A stretch of 17,421 nucleotides of DNA from Desulfobacteraceae bacterium. Lineage in GTDB: Bacteria; Desulfobacterota; Desulfobacteria; Desulfobacterales; Desulfobacteraceae. Below the pieces are notes generated by a model. The model had not been told where the DNA came from and did not search any database. It saw only the letters and a program-made list of their open reading frames with translations. The position numbers were made by a program, and so were the translations under genes. Below are positions 1 through 8,756 of this stretch, one piece after another. The stretch covers positions 1 through 17,421 of the forward strand of contig JAABSK010000034.1 in the NCBI GenBank assembly GCA_011390435.1, given 5' to 3'. Within the stretch, counting starts at the first letter, position 1. The number at the start of each line of letters is the position of its first letter.

Positions 1-379
1 GAAACAGCTCTGTATAGCCGTGATAGACAAAAACATCCGTCCCCATTGATTCGCGCAGTTTCCGGGTATTCAGGTGGTTTTTGACGTCGGCAAACCCGAG
101 GCGTGCCGGGATCTTTCGTGCACGGGCACAGGCAGCAAGCAAAACCGCCTTTGCCACACAATAGCCCTGTTTCTGGGCCAGGGTATGACTGGCCTTCATG
201 GCAGCCTCACTTTTCCCGATACTGTAAGGGTTGTAGCGGATTTTGTCGCGTACGGCATAGTACAGGTTTACAGCGGCTTCAACCGGGGTTGGGGCATCCT
301 GGGCATGCTTTCTGGAAAATTCGATAATGGTGGTGTGATCGCTGTCAATAAAATAGGTGGGCCTGAGATATTCTTCCAT
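1..379 (-). CDS. transglutaminase-like cysteine protease-fold protein (3' end missing)
   Basis: The minus strand is open from an ATG at 379 to the left edge, giving 126 residues with no stop, so the C-terminus lies outside the window. A Shine-Dalgarno AGGTGA (complement of 385-390) supports the start. The protein resembles the transglutaminase core fold: a helical stretch with 'AAVNLYYAVRDKIRYNPYSI' (residues about 35-54), then the active-site region 'KQGYCVAKAVLLAACARA' with the presumed nucleophile Cys74, then 'IPARLGFADVKNHL', and a His at 120 that could be the second member of the Cys-His-Asp triad. Bacterial proteins of this family are usually peptidases or amide-bond enzymes; the substrate cannot be told. 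There is no signal peptide at the N-terminus, so it is probably cytoplasmic. It is transcribed away from the HEAT-ferredoxin operon and shares its 5' region. Confidence 0.85.
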   Translation of the reverse strand, partial: MEEYLRPTYFIDSDHTTIIEFSRKHAQDAPTPVEAAVNLYYAVRDKIRYNPYSIGKSEAAMKASHTLAQKQGYCVAKAVLLAACARARKIPARLGFADVKNHLNTRKLRESMGTDVFVYHGYTELF

Positions 380-471
380 GTTGTTCACCTGATCCTGTTA
401 GATTCATCATAATATCACGATAACTGTTCTGTCTTTCTATACCATGTTTACTGGCAAACGCCATCAGATTT

Positions 472-495
472 TTCTGGAACACACCTGTTCCAGAA
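472..495. repeat. perfect 9-bp inverted repeat, candidate enhancer (UAS) or operator
   Basis: TTCTGGAAC (472-480), a 6-nt spacer, then GTTCCAGAA (487-495) form a perfect palindrome between the divergent transglutaminase-like gene and the HEAT-ferredoxin operon. No U-run follows it on either strand, so it is not an intrinsic terminator. Its centre is about 110 bp upstream of the transcript start predicted from the sigma-54 promoter at 570-585. That is a normal distance for an activator site, and a sigma-54 activator is encoded just downstream of the operon. Assignment to that activator is inference. Confidence 0.6.
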
Positions 496-569
496 CAGAT
501 GAGACACCGCACCCGGAAAAAAACCGCAGAAGATTCAATTTCAGCATGGACAGGCAGTCACGTGATCCC

Positions 570-585
570 TGGCATGGTTTATGCT
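570..585 (+). promoter_or_regulatory. sigma-54 promoter of the HEAT-small protein-ferredoxin operon
   Basis: TGGCATGGTTTATGCT matches the sigma-54 consensus TGGCACG-N4-TTGCW at all fixed positions except two, and keeps the essential GG (571-572) and GC (583-584) exactly 10 bp apart. The expected start of transcription is near 596, giving a leader of about 38 nt to the ATG at 634. The inverted repeat at 472-495 sits at enhancer distance upstream. Confidence 0.65.
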
Positions 586-633
586 CATATTCTTGCTGAT
601 GCGGGTGTTCACAAGGACAAAAAAAGGAGATAC

Positions 634-1326
634 ATGAAAAAACCCCATGGACGGCAGACAAAGAAAAAAGTGGGCCGGATTTTAGCGGAACACCACCGGA
701 AAATCGCCATGCGCCAGCTGGAACAGATCCCGGACGCACAACTGGTGGGACACCTGTTTACGTATCTCTACCACATGGACCCAAAAATCAAATTCCGGAG
801 CATCACAGCCATGGGATGTTTAGTGGCCAGGATGGCAGAACACAAGATGGAAAGCGCACGGAATGTCCTTCGACGGATCATATGGAACCTGAACGATGAA
901 TCCGGCGGTATTGGATGGGGATCTGCCGAAGCCATGGGTGAAATCCTCTCTTTGAACCCGTCTCTGGCAGATGAATTCAGCTCGATTTTGCTTTCATACC
1001 TTGACCCCCGTGCGAATTTCATTGAACATGAAGGCCTTCAGCAGGGAATTTTATGGGGCATTGGAACCCTTGCAGGTCAATTTCCAGATCGATTAACTCC
1101 TGAAACCAGAACCCTGCTGTATGGTTATCTCAGATCTGTTGATCCAATCAAACGCGGCTATGCTGTCCGGGCACTGATTCAGGCAGCTGCTTTTGACTGC
1201 CGCCTGGTGCCGGAAGCGATCTTCACCGATCAGGAGCAGATTGAGATTTTCACAGGATGGCATTTTGTATCCACCCGGATCTCGGACATGGCCCTGGCCT
1301 GTGAATCCGCTGAAAAAACCGTCTGA
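634..1326 (+). CDS. HEAT-like helical repeat protein
   Basis: A 230-residue soluble protein with a basic N-terminus and consecutive amphipathic helix pairs of the HEAT/PBS-lyase type, e.g. 'IKFRSITAMGCLVARMAEHK', 'GWGSAEAMGEILSLNPSLAD', 'LQQGILWGIGTLAGQFPDRL' and 'KRGYAVRALIQAAAFD'. The start at 634 is chosen over the in-frame ATG at 499 because AAGGAG lies just before it (about 625-630), and because the sigma-54 promoter lies between the two. From memory, similar proteins in sulfate reducers are annotated as DVU0298-like; their role is not known. HEAT arrays usually serve as protein-binding scaffolds, and no catalytic motif is visible. It is the first gene of an operon with a small protein and a ferredoxin, so a link to redox or to a ferredoxin partner is possible but unproven. 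Confidence 0.8.
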   Translation: MKKPHGRQTKKKVGRILAEHHRKIAMRQLEQIPDAQLVGHLFTYLYHMDPKIKFRSITAMGCLVARMAEHKMESARNVLRRIIWNLNDESGGIGWGSAEAMGEILSLNPSLADEFSSILLSYLDPRANFIEHEGLQQGILWGIGTLAGQFPDRLTPETRTLLYGYLRSVDPIKRGYAVRALIQAAAFDCRLVPEAIFTDQEQIEIFTGWHFVSTRISDMALACESAEKTV

Positions 1327-1407
1327 TCTCACAATGGCATACATATTGAATTATTCTTTTTACCGGCAGAACTTTTTTTATTGACCCAGCAGACAGGTGA
1401 TGGAACC

Positions 1408-1638
1408 ATGCTTGACAAAAAATGTGACCTGAACATTGCCCAGACCATTGACCTTGCAAAGGAAATGATCCGGCTGGCGCAGTCAGGATATGAAGAACAG
1501 GAAGATTCAGGATGCGGAATCCTTTACGGTGTATTACTGGATTCCGGATACCGGATTCTGGATCTTGCCCGAAAAGAGCGGCAGGCACATATCCAGAAAG
1601 GCTGGTGGCAGGACTCGATCCCAACCGGAGAACCCTGA
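1408..1638 (+). CDS. small conserved-looking protein of unknown function (76 aa)
   Basis: Starts at ATG 1408 with AGGTGA at 1395-1400, seven bases upstream; the in-frame TTG at 1381 has no such site. The stop TGA overlaps the ferredoxin start as TGATG, which argues for a real, translationally coupled gene. The product looks all-helical ('IAQTIDLAKEMIRLAQSGYE', 'GILYGVLLDSGYRILDLARK') with two cysteines, no signal peptide and no membrane segment. I do not recognise a family. The position between a helical repeat protein and a ferredoxin, with tight coupling to the latter, suggests an accessory or partner of the ferredoxin. Confidence 0.75.
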   Translation: MLDKKCDLNIAQTIDLAKEMIRLAQSGYEEQEDSGCGILYGVLLDSGYRILDLARKERQAHIQKGWWQDSIPTGEP

Positions 1639-1859
1639 TGAACATCCCTGTGGTGGATATCAGTGCCTGCATCCGGTGCGAGATCTGTGTTGAGCTTGCC
1701 CCCCAGGCCTTTGGAATGAATGATGCCGGATTTGTCGAAGTCTTCCCGCTGGATGATTATTCCGATGAACAGATTCATGAAGCGGTGAAGAACTGCCCCA
1801 AAGATTGTATCGTCTGGGAAAATACAGCTGACACTGATTCTGGATCACCAGAACACTGA
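1638..1859 (+). CDS. monocluster 4Fe-4S ferredoxin
   Basis: A 73-residue cytoplasmic electron carrier. Cys11, Cys14 and Cys17 (CIRCEIC) plus Cys53 followed by proline (NCP) are the four ligands of one [4Fe-4S] cluster, in the arrangement of Desulfovibrio gigas ferredoxin, with the same overall length and acidic surface. Compared with my memory of that protein, both cysteines of its extra disulfide are replaced together: the one in 'EICP' is Ala21 here, and the one in the later helix is Gln45. An additional Cys57 is present. The start codon overlaps the stop of the preceding small gene (TGATG), and this is the last gene of the operon. No convincing terminator follows within the 110 bp before the sigma-54 activator gene. 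The electron partner is not evident from the window. Confidence 0.92.
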   Translation: MNIPVVDISACIRCEICVELAPQAFGMNDAGFVEVFPLDDYSDEQIHEAVKNCPKDCIVWENTADTDSGSPEH

Positions 1860-1900
1860 TCTGATATTTTTTAAAAAATTTTCCGAAAAACCATTGCGTC

Positions 1901-1918
1901 TGATACATAAATGTGTCA
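1901..1918. promoter_or_regulatory. imperfect palindrome upstream of the sigma-54 activator gene
   Basis: TGATACAT, two bases, ATGTGTCA: 7 of 8 positions are symmetric. It lies about 50 bp before the start codon of the activator gene, in AT-rich sequence where a promoter would be expected. It could be an operator for a CRP/FNR-type or other dimeric regulator. No clear -35/-10 pair was found, so the assignment is weak. Confidence 0.35.
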
Positions 1919-1969
1919 TTTACCGGGTCAGCATGTTTATTTGATCTTGATTTTTAACAGGTATCTGCC

Positions 1970-3355
1970 ATGACCGACTTGACCCGTACCATCCTTGACC
2001 ACGACAACCTGAATCTCATCCTTGACAACCTGAAACTGGGCATCATTGCCCACACACCGGAAAGAATCATAACGGTTTTCAACAAGGAAGCTGAACGCAT
2101 TACCGGATATTTAAAAGCGGAAGCATTGGGAAAGGACTGCCACAGCGTTTTTCAGGCACCATTCTGTGGTGGGAAATGCAGCTTTTGTGATGGCGCGCCC
2201 CCATTGACTACACGGGAAAAAGAGTACCCCCTCAGCATCATCACCAAAGACGGAGAAACCCGTCAGCTGGAGATGGCGGTATCTGCCATCATTGACAAAA
2301 ATCATGTGTTCAAAGGGGTTCTGGCGTCATTCAAAGATGTTACAGACACCTTTAACCTGTCTTTAAAAGCTGAAAATCTGTCCAGTTTTGCCGGCATCAT
2401 CGGAAAGGACAAGGCCATGCAGGATATTTTCAGGCAGATCAAGGATGTTGCACTGTATCATTATCCTGTGCATGTGTCCGGTGACACCGGAACCGGAAAA
2501 GAACGGGTGGCCTGCGCCATCCACGATATCAGCTCCTATGGCAACGGCACTTTTGTGCCGGTCAACTGCGGCGCCATTCCTGAAGGCATTGTGGAAAGTG
2601 AGCTGTTCGGCCATGTCAAAGGCGCGTTTTCCGGAGCGATCAAAGAGCGCAAAGGCCGTTTTGAACTGGCCCATAACGGCACGCTCTTTTTGGATGAAAT
2701 TGCCGAGCTTCCATTGAACACCCAGGTCAAGCTGCTGCGGTTTCTTCAGGAAGGCACATTTGAAAAAGTCGGAGGGGAAAAAAAAGTGTCGGTCAATGTC
2801 CGGATCATTTCCGCCACAAACAAAAACCTGAAAGAAGAGGTGAAAAGCGGCCGGTTCAGAGAAGACCTGTTTTACCGGCTCAATGTCATTCCCATTCACC
2901 TGCCGCCGCTGAAAGACCGAAGAGGGGACATCCCGCTTCTGGCCGGCCATTTTCTCAAGGAAGCGGAAAAGGAAAACCAGACAAAAGTCCCAAAGCTGGC
3001 CCAGCAGAGTCTTGAGGCGTTGATGGATTATCACTGGCCCGGAAACGTCCGGGAGTTGAAAAATGTCATCCAGTTCTCTGTTGTCCGGGCCAGGGGCAAA
3101 AAAATCATGTTATCTGATCTGCCGGCCGAGATTACACAGAATCGACAGCGATCCGCAGATGTTTATCCTGAAAACCCGGCAACTTCTGCTCTGCAGACCA
3201 GGGGAAAACTGGATCATGACGCGGTAAGAGCCGCCATCGCCAAAACCGGAGGAAATAAATCCAAGGCTGCCAGGGTTCTCGGTGTCGGCCGGGCAACTCT
3301 GTACCGGTTTTTGTCCCAGAATGAAGAGGTCAGGGCATTTGCCGATCAGTTCTGA
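1970..3355 (+). CDS. sigma-54-dependent activator: PAS - AAA+ - Fis-type HTH
   Basis: A 461-residue bacterial enhancer-binding protein that would open sigma-54 promoters by ATP hydrolysis. An N-terminal PAS domain (about 12-125) carries Cys57, Cys66, Cys70 and Cys73, a cluster suited to a metal, iron-sulfur or thiol redox signal. The AAA+ domain (about 140-375) has Walker A GDTGTGKE (171-178), Walker B TLFLDE (238-243), and arginine-finger and sensor regions '[13 protein letters not shown]' and 'WPGNVREL'. The sigma-54 contact loop reads GAFSGA (218-223), with Ser for the usual Thr. A Fis-type helix-turn-helix ends the protein ('[20 protein letters not shown]'). There is no receiver domain, so sensing is probably direct through the PAS domain. 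It directly follows the HEAT-ferredoxin operon, whose sigma-54 promoter and palindrome are its most likely target. It ends convergently with clpB, 23 bp away. Confidence 0.9.
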   Translation: MTDLTRTILDHDNLNLILDNLKLGIIAHTPERIITVFNKEAERITGYLKAEALGKDCHSVFQAPFCGGKCSFCDGAPPLTTREKEYPLSIITKDGETRQLEMAVSAIIDKNHVFKGVLASFKDVTDTFNLSLKAENLSSFAGIIGKDKAMQDIFRQIKDVALYHYPVHVSGDTGTGKERVACAIHDISSYGNGTFVPVNCGAIPEGIVESELFGHVKGAFSGAIKERKGRFELAHNGTLFLDEIAELPLNTQVKLLRFLQEGTFEKVGGEKKVSVNVRIISATNKNLKEEVKSGRFREDLFYRLNVIPIHLPPLKDRRGDIPLLAGHFLKEAEKENQTKVPKLAQQSLEALMDYHWPGNVRELKNVIQFSVVRARGKKIMLSDLPAEITQNRQRSADVYPENPATSALQTRGKLDHDAVRAAIAKTGGNKSKAARVLGVGRATLYRFLSQNEEVRAFADQF

Positions 3356-3378
3356 TCCCCAGATGCCCTGAAGCAATG

Positions 3379-5970
<2,592 letters not shown>

Positions 5971-6022
5971 AATCCTCCATTCATTATTTTTTTGGATTTA
6001 TGACTTAAAGTAATATAACCTG

Positions 6023-6042
6023 CCGGCATGTCAAGATGCCGG
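6023..6042 (-). promoter_or_regulatory. inverted repeat overlapping a -35-like TTGACA upstream of clpB
   Basis: CCGGCAT, a 6-nt loop, ATGCCGG: seven perfect pairs, 53 bp before the clpB start. Read on the minus strand the loop contains the end of CTTGACA, a possible -35 (complement of 6029-6034), with TATATT 11 bp or ACTTTA 17 bp further on; neither is a good match. A run of T precedes rather than follows the hairpin in the clpB direction, so it is not a terminator. It may be a heat-shock or stress operator; this is not established. Confidence 0.4.
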
Positions 6043-6081
6043 AAAAAAATTAATTTCATCAAAACGTGGCACGGCAGCTCA

Positions 6082-6110
6082 TTGACATATCCCACGATGT
6101 GGTATATATT
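6082..6110 (+). promoter_or_regulatory. sigma-70 promoter of the HTH-cysE-cysK operon
   Basis: A perfect -35 TTGACA (6082-6087), an ideal 17-bp spacer, and -10 TATATT (6105-6110, five of six). The expected start is near 6117, about 47 bases before the ATG at 6164. The spacer and -10 are covered by a palindrome (6087-6107), as expected for a repressed promoter. Confidence 0.75.
6087..6107. promoter_or_regulatory. palindromic operator over the cysteine operon promoter
   Basis: ATATCCCAC, three bases, GTGGTATAT: 8 of 9 positions are symmetric. It begins at the last base of the -35 box and ends inside the -10 box, so bound protein would block RNA polymerase. The first gene of the operon encodes a small XRE-type HTH protein, making autorepression the simplest reading. 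That the HTH protein binds here is inference. Confidence 0.6.
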
Positions 6111-6163
6111 TTTTGGATATCATGATCTTCTAAAAATAAAGGTTACCAGCACAAAAAACAACA

Positions 6164-6553
6164 ATGGAAAGCACCACATTTAAAGATATCCGTGCCCGCC
6201 TGGATAAAACACAAAAACAGCTGTCACAGCTGCTGGGCATCTCTATCAAAGCGGTTCACAGCTATGAACAGGGCTGGCGCAAGATTCCCCACCATGTTGA
6301 GCGCCAGCTGCTGTTCCTGTATTCCCGAACCTTTTTAACCGAAAATCAGGCCCGAATCATGTGCTGGGATTTTCTGGACTGCCCTGAGGCCAGACAGAAA
6401 AACTGCCCGGCCCGGGAATTCAATGCAGGCGATCTTTGCTGGTTTATCAACGGAACCCAGTGCAGCGGCAAAATCCATGATACCTGGCAGGAAAAAATGG
6501 CAGACTGCCGAACCTGCAAAGTGTTCAACCAGTTCTTCACTTCAGATACATAA
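6164..6553 (+). CDS. XRE-type HTH regulator with C-terminal two-CW-like cysteine domain
   Basis: A 129-residue protein. Residues about 8-45 form an XRE/Cro-like helix-turn-helix ('TQKQLSQLLGISIKAVHSYE', with the typical 'S-x-E-x-G-x-R-x-P' type ending). Residues 67-121 hold seven cysteines, including two Cys-Trp pairs (C67-W68, C92-W93), C73, C81, C100, and a closing C115-x2-C118. This is the pattern I know as the two-CW domain of anaerobic delta-proteobacterial proteins, presumed to hold a metal or iron-sulfur cluster; its chemistry is not established. No membrane segment is present. It is the first gene of an operon with cysE and cysK (15-bp gap), so it is a candidate sensor of cysteine, sulfide, metal or redox state acting on the operon's own promoter. 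Confidence 0.85.
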   Translation: MESTTFKDIRARLDKTQKQLSQLLGISIKAVHSYEQGWRKIPHHVERQLLFLYSRTFLTENQARIMCWDFLDCPEARQKNCPAREFNAGDLCWFINGTQCSGKIHDTWQEKMADCRTCKVFNQFFTSDT

Positions 6554-6568
6554 AAGGGAGGCATTCCA

Positions 6569-7564
6569 ATGGCAATGGAAAACAAATATCCCAACACCCT
6601 GTGCCAGGGCGGGAAAGAAACAGGTTCTCTCCAGCGCAGTCAACTGCCCGATGCCATCAAAGTGGTGCTTGAATCGATGAATGACAACCGGTGTTTTGCC
6701 CACATCGGGGATGAACCCATCCATTTTTCAACCTCTGTCAAAGAAATGATCGATAAATTCAGGGAGATCCTGTTTCCCGGATATTTCTCCCGGGAGAAGC
6801 TGGACAGTGCCAACCTGGTGTACAGTCTGGGACAGGGAATTTCACAGCTCTATGAAATTTTATCCCAGCAGATCATCCATGTCCTGCGCCACGACTGCCT
6901 GCGCTACGGACAGACCTGTTCTGAATGTGAGTCCAGTGGAAACCAGGTGGCACTGGATGTTATCAAGAGCATCCCTGCGCTGCGGGTTTCCCTGGCTGAA
7001 GATATCAAAGGGGCCTATGACGGTGATCCTGCCGCCAAAAGCCATGACGAGATCATCTTTTCCTATCCTGGTCTTTATGCCATCACTGTATACCGGATTG
7101 CCCACATCCTGTACCGCCTTCATGTACCGCAGCTGCCCAGAATCATGTCCGAGCATGCCCACAGCCTCACCGGCATCGATATTCATCCGGGTGCAACCAT
7201 TGGAGAACGCTTTGTCATCGATCACGGCACCGGTGTTGTCATCGGAGAGACCAGTGTGATCGGCAGCAATGTCCGGATCTACCAGAACGTCACCATCGGC
7301 GCCCTGTCCCTGCCGCCCAATGCCGGAAAAAAACTGCGGGGAGCCAAGCGCCACCCCACGATTGAAGATGATGTGATCGTCTATTCCGGCGCCACGATCC
7401 TGGGCGGTGAGACCATGATCGGTGCCCGCTCTGTGGTGGGTGGCAACGTGTGGCTGACCCGGTCTATCCCTCCGGACACAAAGGTGTTTATTGATTCTCC
7501 CCACTTGATATACAAATATGAAGAAGCAGATGAAATGGAGGCCAGCCGTGAATACCATGTCTGA
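6569..7564 (+). CDS. cysE: serine O-acetyltransferase (long anaerobe form)
   Basis: A 331-residue enzyme making O-acetylserine from serine and acetyl-CoA, the first committed step of cysteine synthesis. AGGGAGG (6555-6561) is placed seven bases before ATG 6569. The C-terminal part (about 195-305) is the left-handed beta-helix with hexapeptide repeats. Asp204 ('GIDIHPGA') and His219 ('VIDHGTG') match the catalytic pair of E. coli CysE, with the same 15-residue spacing. '[20 protein letters not shown]' (151-170) is typical of the family. The N-terminal extension is longer than in E. coli CysE and carries Cys110, Cys117 and Cys120. The C-terminus ends past the cysK start, so the two genes overlap by 17 bp, suggesting coupled translation of the two cysteine-synthase-complex partners. 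Confidence 0.93.
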   Translation: MAMENKYPNTLCQGGKETGSLQRSQLPDAIKVVLESMNDNRCFAHIGDEPIHFSTSVKEMIDKFREILFPGYFSREKLDSANLVYSLGQGISQLYEILSQQIIHVLRHDCLRYGQTCSECESSGNQVALDVIKSIPALRVSLAEDIKGAYDGDPAAKSHDEIIFSYPGLYAITVYRIAHILYRLHVPQLPRIMSEHAHSLTGIDIHPGATIGERFVIDHGTGVVIGETSVIGSNVRIYQNVTIGALSLPPNAGKKLRGAKRHPTIEDDVIVYSGATILGGETMIGARSVVGGNVWLTRSIPPDTKVFIDSPHLIYKYEEADEMEASREYHV

Positions 7565-8471
7565 TATCACCCAAACCTGTGGCAACACCCCCCTGGTATT
7601 GATCAGAAATGCCAGCCAGGCCACCCAGGCCAATATCTTCGGCAAACTTGAATTTTTCAACCCGGCCTCCAGTGTCAAAGACCGCATCGGACTTGCCATG
7701 ATTGAAGATGCCCTGAAGACAGGCATCATTGACACCGGGTCCACCATTGTGGAACCCACCAGCGGCAACACCGGCATTGCTCTGGCATTTGTGGCAAGAG
7801 TCAAGGGGCTCAAACTGATCCTCACCATGCCCGAAACCATGAGTCTTGAACGCCGGCAGCTGCTCAAACATCTGGGAGCGACCCTGGTGCTCACCCCGGG
7901 AAGCAAGGGAATGAAAGGGGCCATTGAAGCGGCAAAAGATATCGTGGCCACGACAACCGGCGCGTTTATGCCGGACCAGTTTTCCAACCCGGCCAACCCT
8001 GAAATTCACCGTCAGACCACTGCCCTTGAGATCTGGAACGATACCGGCGGCCGTGTTGACTTTTTCGTGGCTGGCGTGGGCACCGGCGGCACCATTACCG
8101 GAGTCAGCGAAGTCCTGAAACAAAAAAAGCCCGGCGTCCGGTCTATTGCGGTTGAACCGGCAGATTCTCCGGTGATTTCAGGCGGAAGTCCCGGGCCTCA
8201 TAAAATCCAGGGGATTGGTGCAGGGTTTATTCCGGCCAATTTAAATGTCAACATCCTGGATGAGATCATCACTGTCCAAAATGATGCGGCCATTCAGGGG
8301 GCAAAAGATCTGGCAAAAGAGGAAGGGATCCTGTGCGGCATTTCATCGGGTGCTGCCTTTCATGCGGCAAAAATCATTGCAGGCCGTCCGGAAAACAGCG
8401 GCAAGACAATTGTTTTCATTGTCTGTGACACCGGAGAGCGATATCTGAGCACCGATCTATTCCAGGATTGA
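7548..8471 (+). CDS. cysK: cysteine synthase (O-acetylserine sulfhydrylase)
   Basis: A PLP enzyme of 307 residues that joins O-acetylserine with sulfide to give cysteine. The PLP lysine is Lys44 in '[11 protein letters not shown]'. '[13 protein letters not shown]' is the substrate loop, and '[13 protein letters not shown]' binds the PLP phosphate. '[10 protein letters not shown]' near the end is also typical. I prefer the GTG at 7548 because TGGAGG (7535-7540) lies seven bases before it. ATG 7557 is too far from that site, and ATG 7518 would place extra residues ahead of the family's normal start. It overlaps the end of cysE by 17 bp. The operon pairs the two last steps of sulfide assimilation, sensible in an organism that produces sulfide. 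Confidence 0.95.
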   Translation: MNTMSDITQTCGNTPLVLIRNASQATQANIFGKLEFFNPASSVKDRIGLAMIEDALKTGIIDTGSTIVEPTSGNTGIALAFVARVKGLKLILTMPETMSLERRQLLKHLGATLVLTPGSKGMKGAIEAAKDIVATTTGAFMPDQFSNPANPEIHRQTTALEIWNDTGGRVDFFVAGVGTGGTITGVSEVLKQKKPGVRSIAVEPADSPVISGGSPGPHKIQGIGAGFIPANLNVNILDEIITVQNDAAIQGAKDLAKEEGILCGISSGAAFHAAKIIAGRPENSGKTIVFIVCDTGERYLSTDLFQD

Positions 8472-8496
8472 CTTTTATGGCAACCTGCTGTAAAAA
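8468..8496 (+). promoter_or_regulatory. sigma-70 promoter for the cobalamin riboswitch transcript
   Basis: TTGACT (8468-8473), a 17-bp spacer, TAAAAA (8491-8496). The -35 overlaps the last codons of cysK. The predicted start near 8503 falls just before the first stem of the riboswitch at 8511, which fits well. The -10 is only a moderate match. Confidence 0.5.
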
Positions 8497-8510
8497 AACT
8501 CATTATTCAA

Positions 8511-8659
8511 GGTTACCATGGCCAACGGAATACGGTGAAACTCCGTAACGGTCCCGCCGCTGTAACCGGAAACATCTGTGTTATGCTGCGCCACTGTGAA
8601 AACGGGAAGGTGATAACAACAGGTTTAATGCCGGAAGTCAGAAGACGAGCCTGGAAACC
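8511..8659 (+). promoter_or_regulatory. cobalamin (adenosylcobalamin-class) riboswitch aptamer
   Basis: The leader holds the conserved blocks of the cobalamin riboswitch in order: GGTGAAACTCC (from 8534), CCCGCCGCTGTAA (from 8553), GCCACTG (8590-8596) followed by GGGAAGG (8604-8610), and a B12-box-like AGTCAGAAGACGAGCC (8636-8651). The closing stem P1 can form between GGTTACCA (8511-8518) and TGGAAACC (8652-8659), seven of eight pairs. Downstream sits a strong terminator (8681-8721), so a full cobamide pool should switch off the ThiC/BzaF and CobT genes that follow. Confidence 0.93.
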
Positions 8660-8680
8660 AATTGTGTGAAACCTGATGGT

Positions 8681-8721
8681 AAAGGGTTTTGTAAGAGACT
8701 TGCTCTTGCAGAACCCTTTTT
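8681..8721 (+). terminator. riboswitch expression-platform terminator
   Basis: A 17-bp stem with two G-U pairs: arms at 8681-8697 (AAAGGGTTTTGTAAGAG) and 8703-8719 (CTCTTGCAGAACCCTTT), a 5-nt loop, and five T at 8717-8721, followed by a second T-rich stretch. It lies between the riboswitch aptamer and the start codon at 8757, the usual place for ligand-controlled attenuation. Confidence 0.9.
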
Positions 8722-8756
8722 GATTTTCTGCAGGGGCGTAAAATAGCGAGGAAACT

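Noticed and set aside
499..633. In-frame N-terminal extension of the HEAT-like protein from ATG 499
   Set aside because: A good ribosome site precedes ATG 634, the extension looks non-coding, and the sigma-54 promoter lies inside it.
1838..1853. TTCTGG-ATCA-CCAGAA dyad at the end of the ferredoxin gene, sharing half-site letters with 472-495
   Set aside because: It lies in coding sequence, the half-site spacing differs by 8 bp, and it has no T-run directly after it, so it supports neither a second activator site nor a terminator.
3356..3378. Possible shared terminator between the sigma-54 activator gene and clpB
   Set aside because: Only a weak stem with a bulge can form and no T-run follows on either strand.
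6067..6083. TGGCACG resembling the -24 half of a sigma-54 promoter before the cysteine operon
   Set aside because: The bases 10 bp after GG are CA, not GC, and a near-consensus sigma-70 promoter overlaps the region.
6860..7996. 378-codon minus-strand open frame opposite cysE and cysK
   Set aside because: It is the shadow of two well-supported genes on the plus strand and has low-complexity, non-family sequence.
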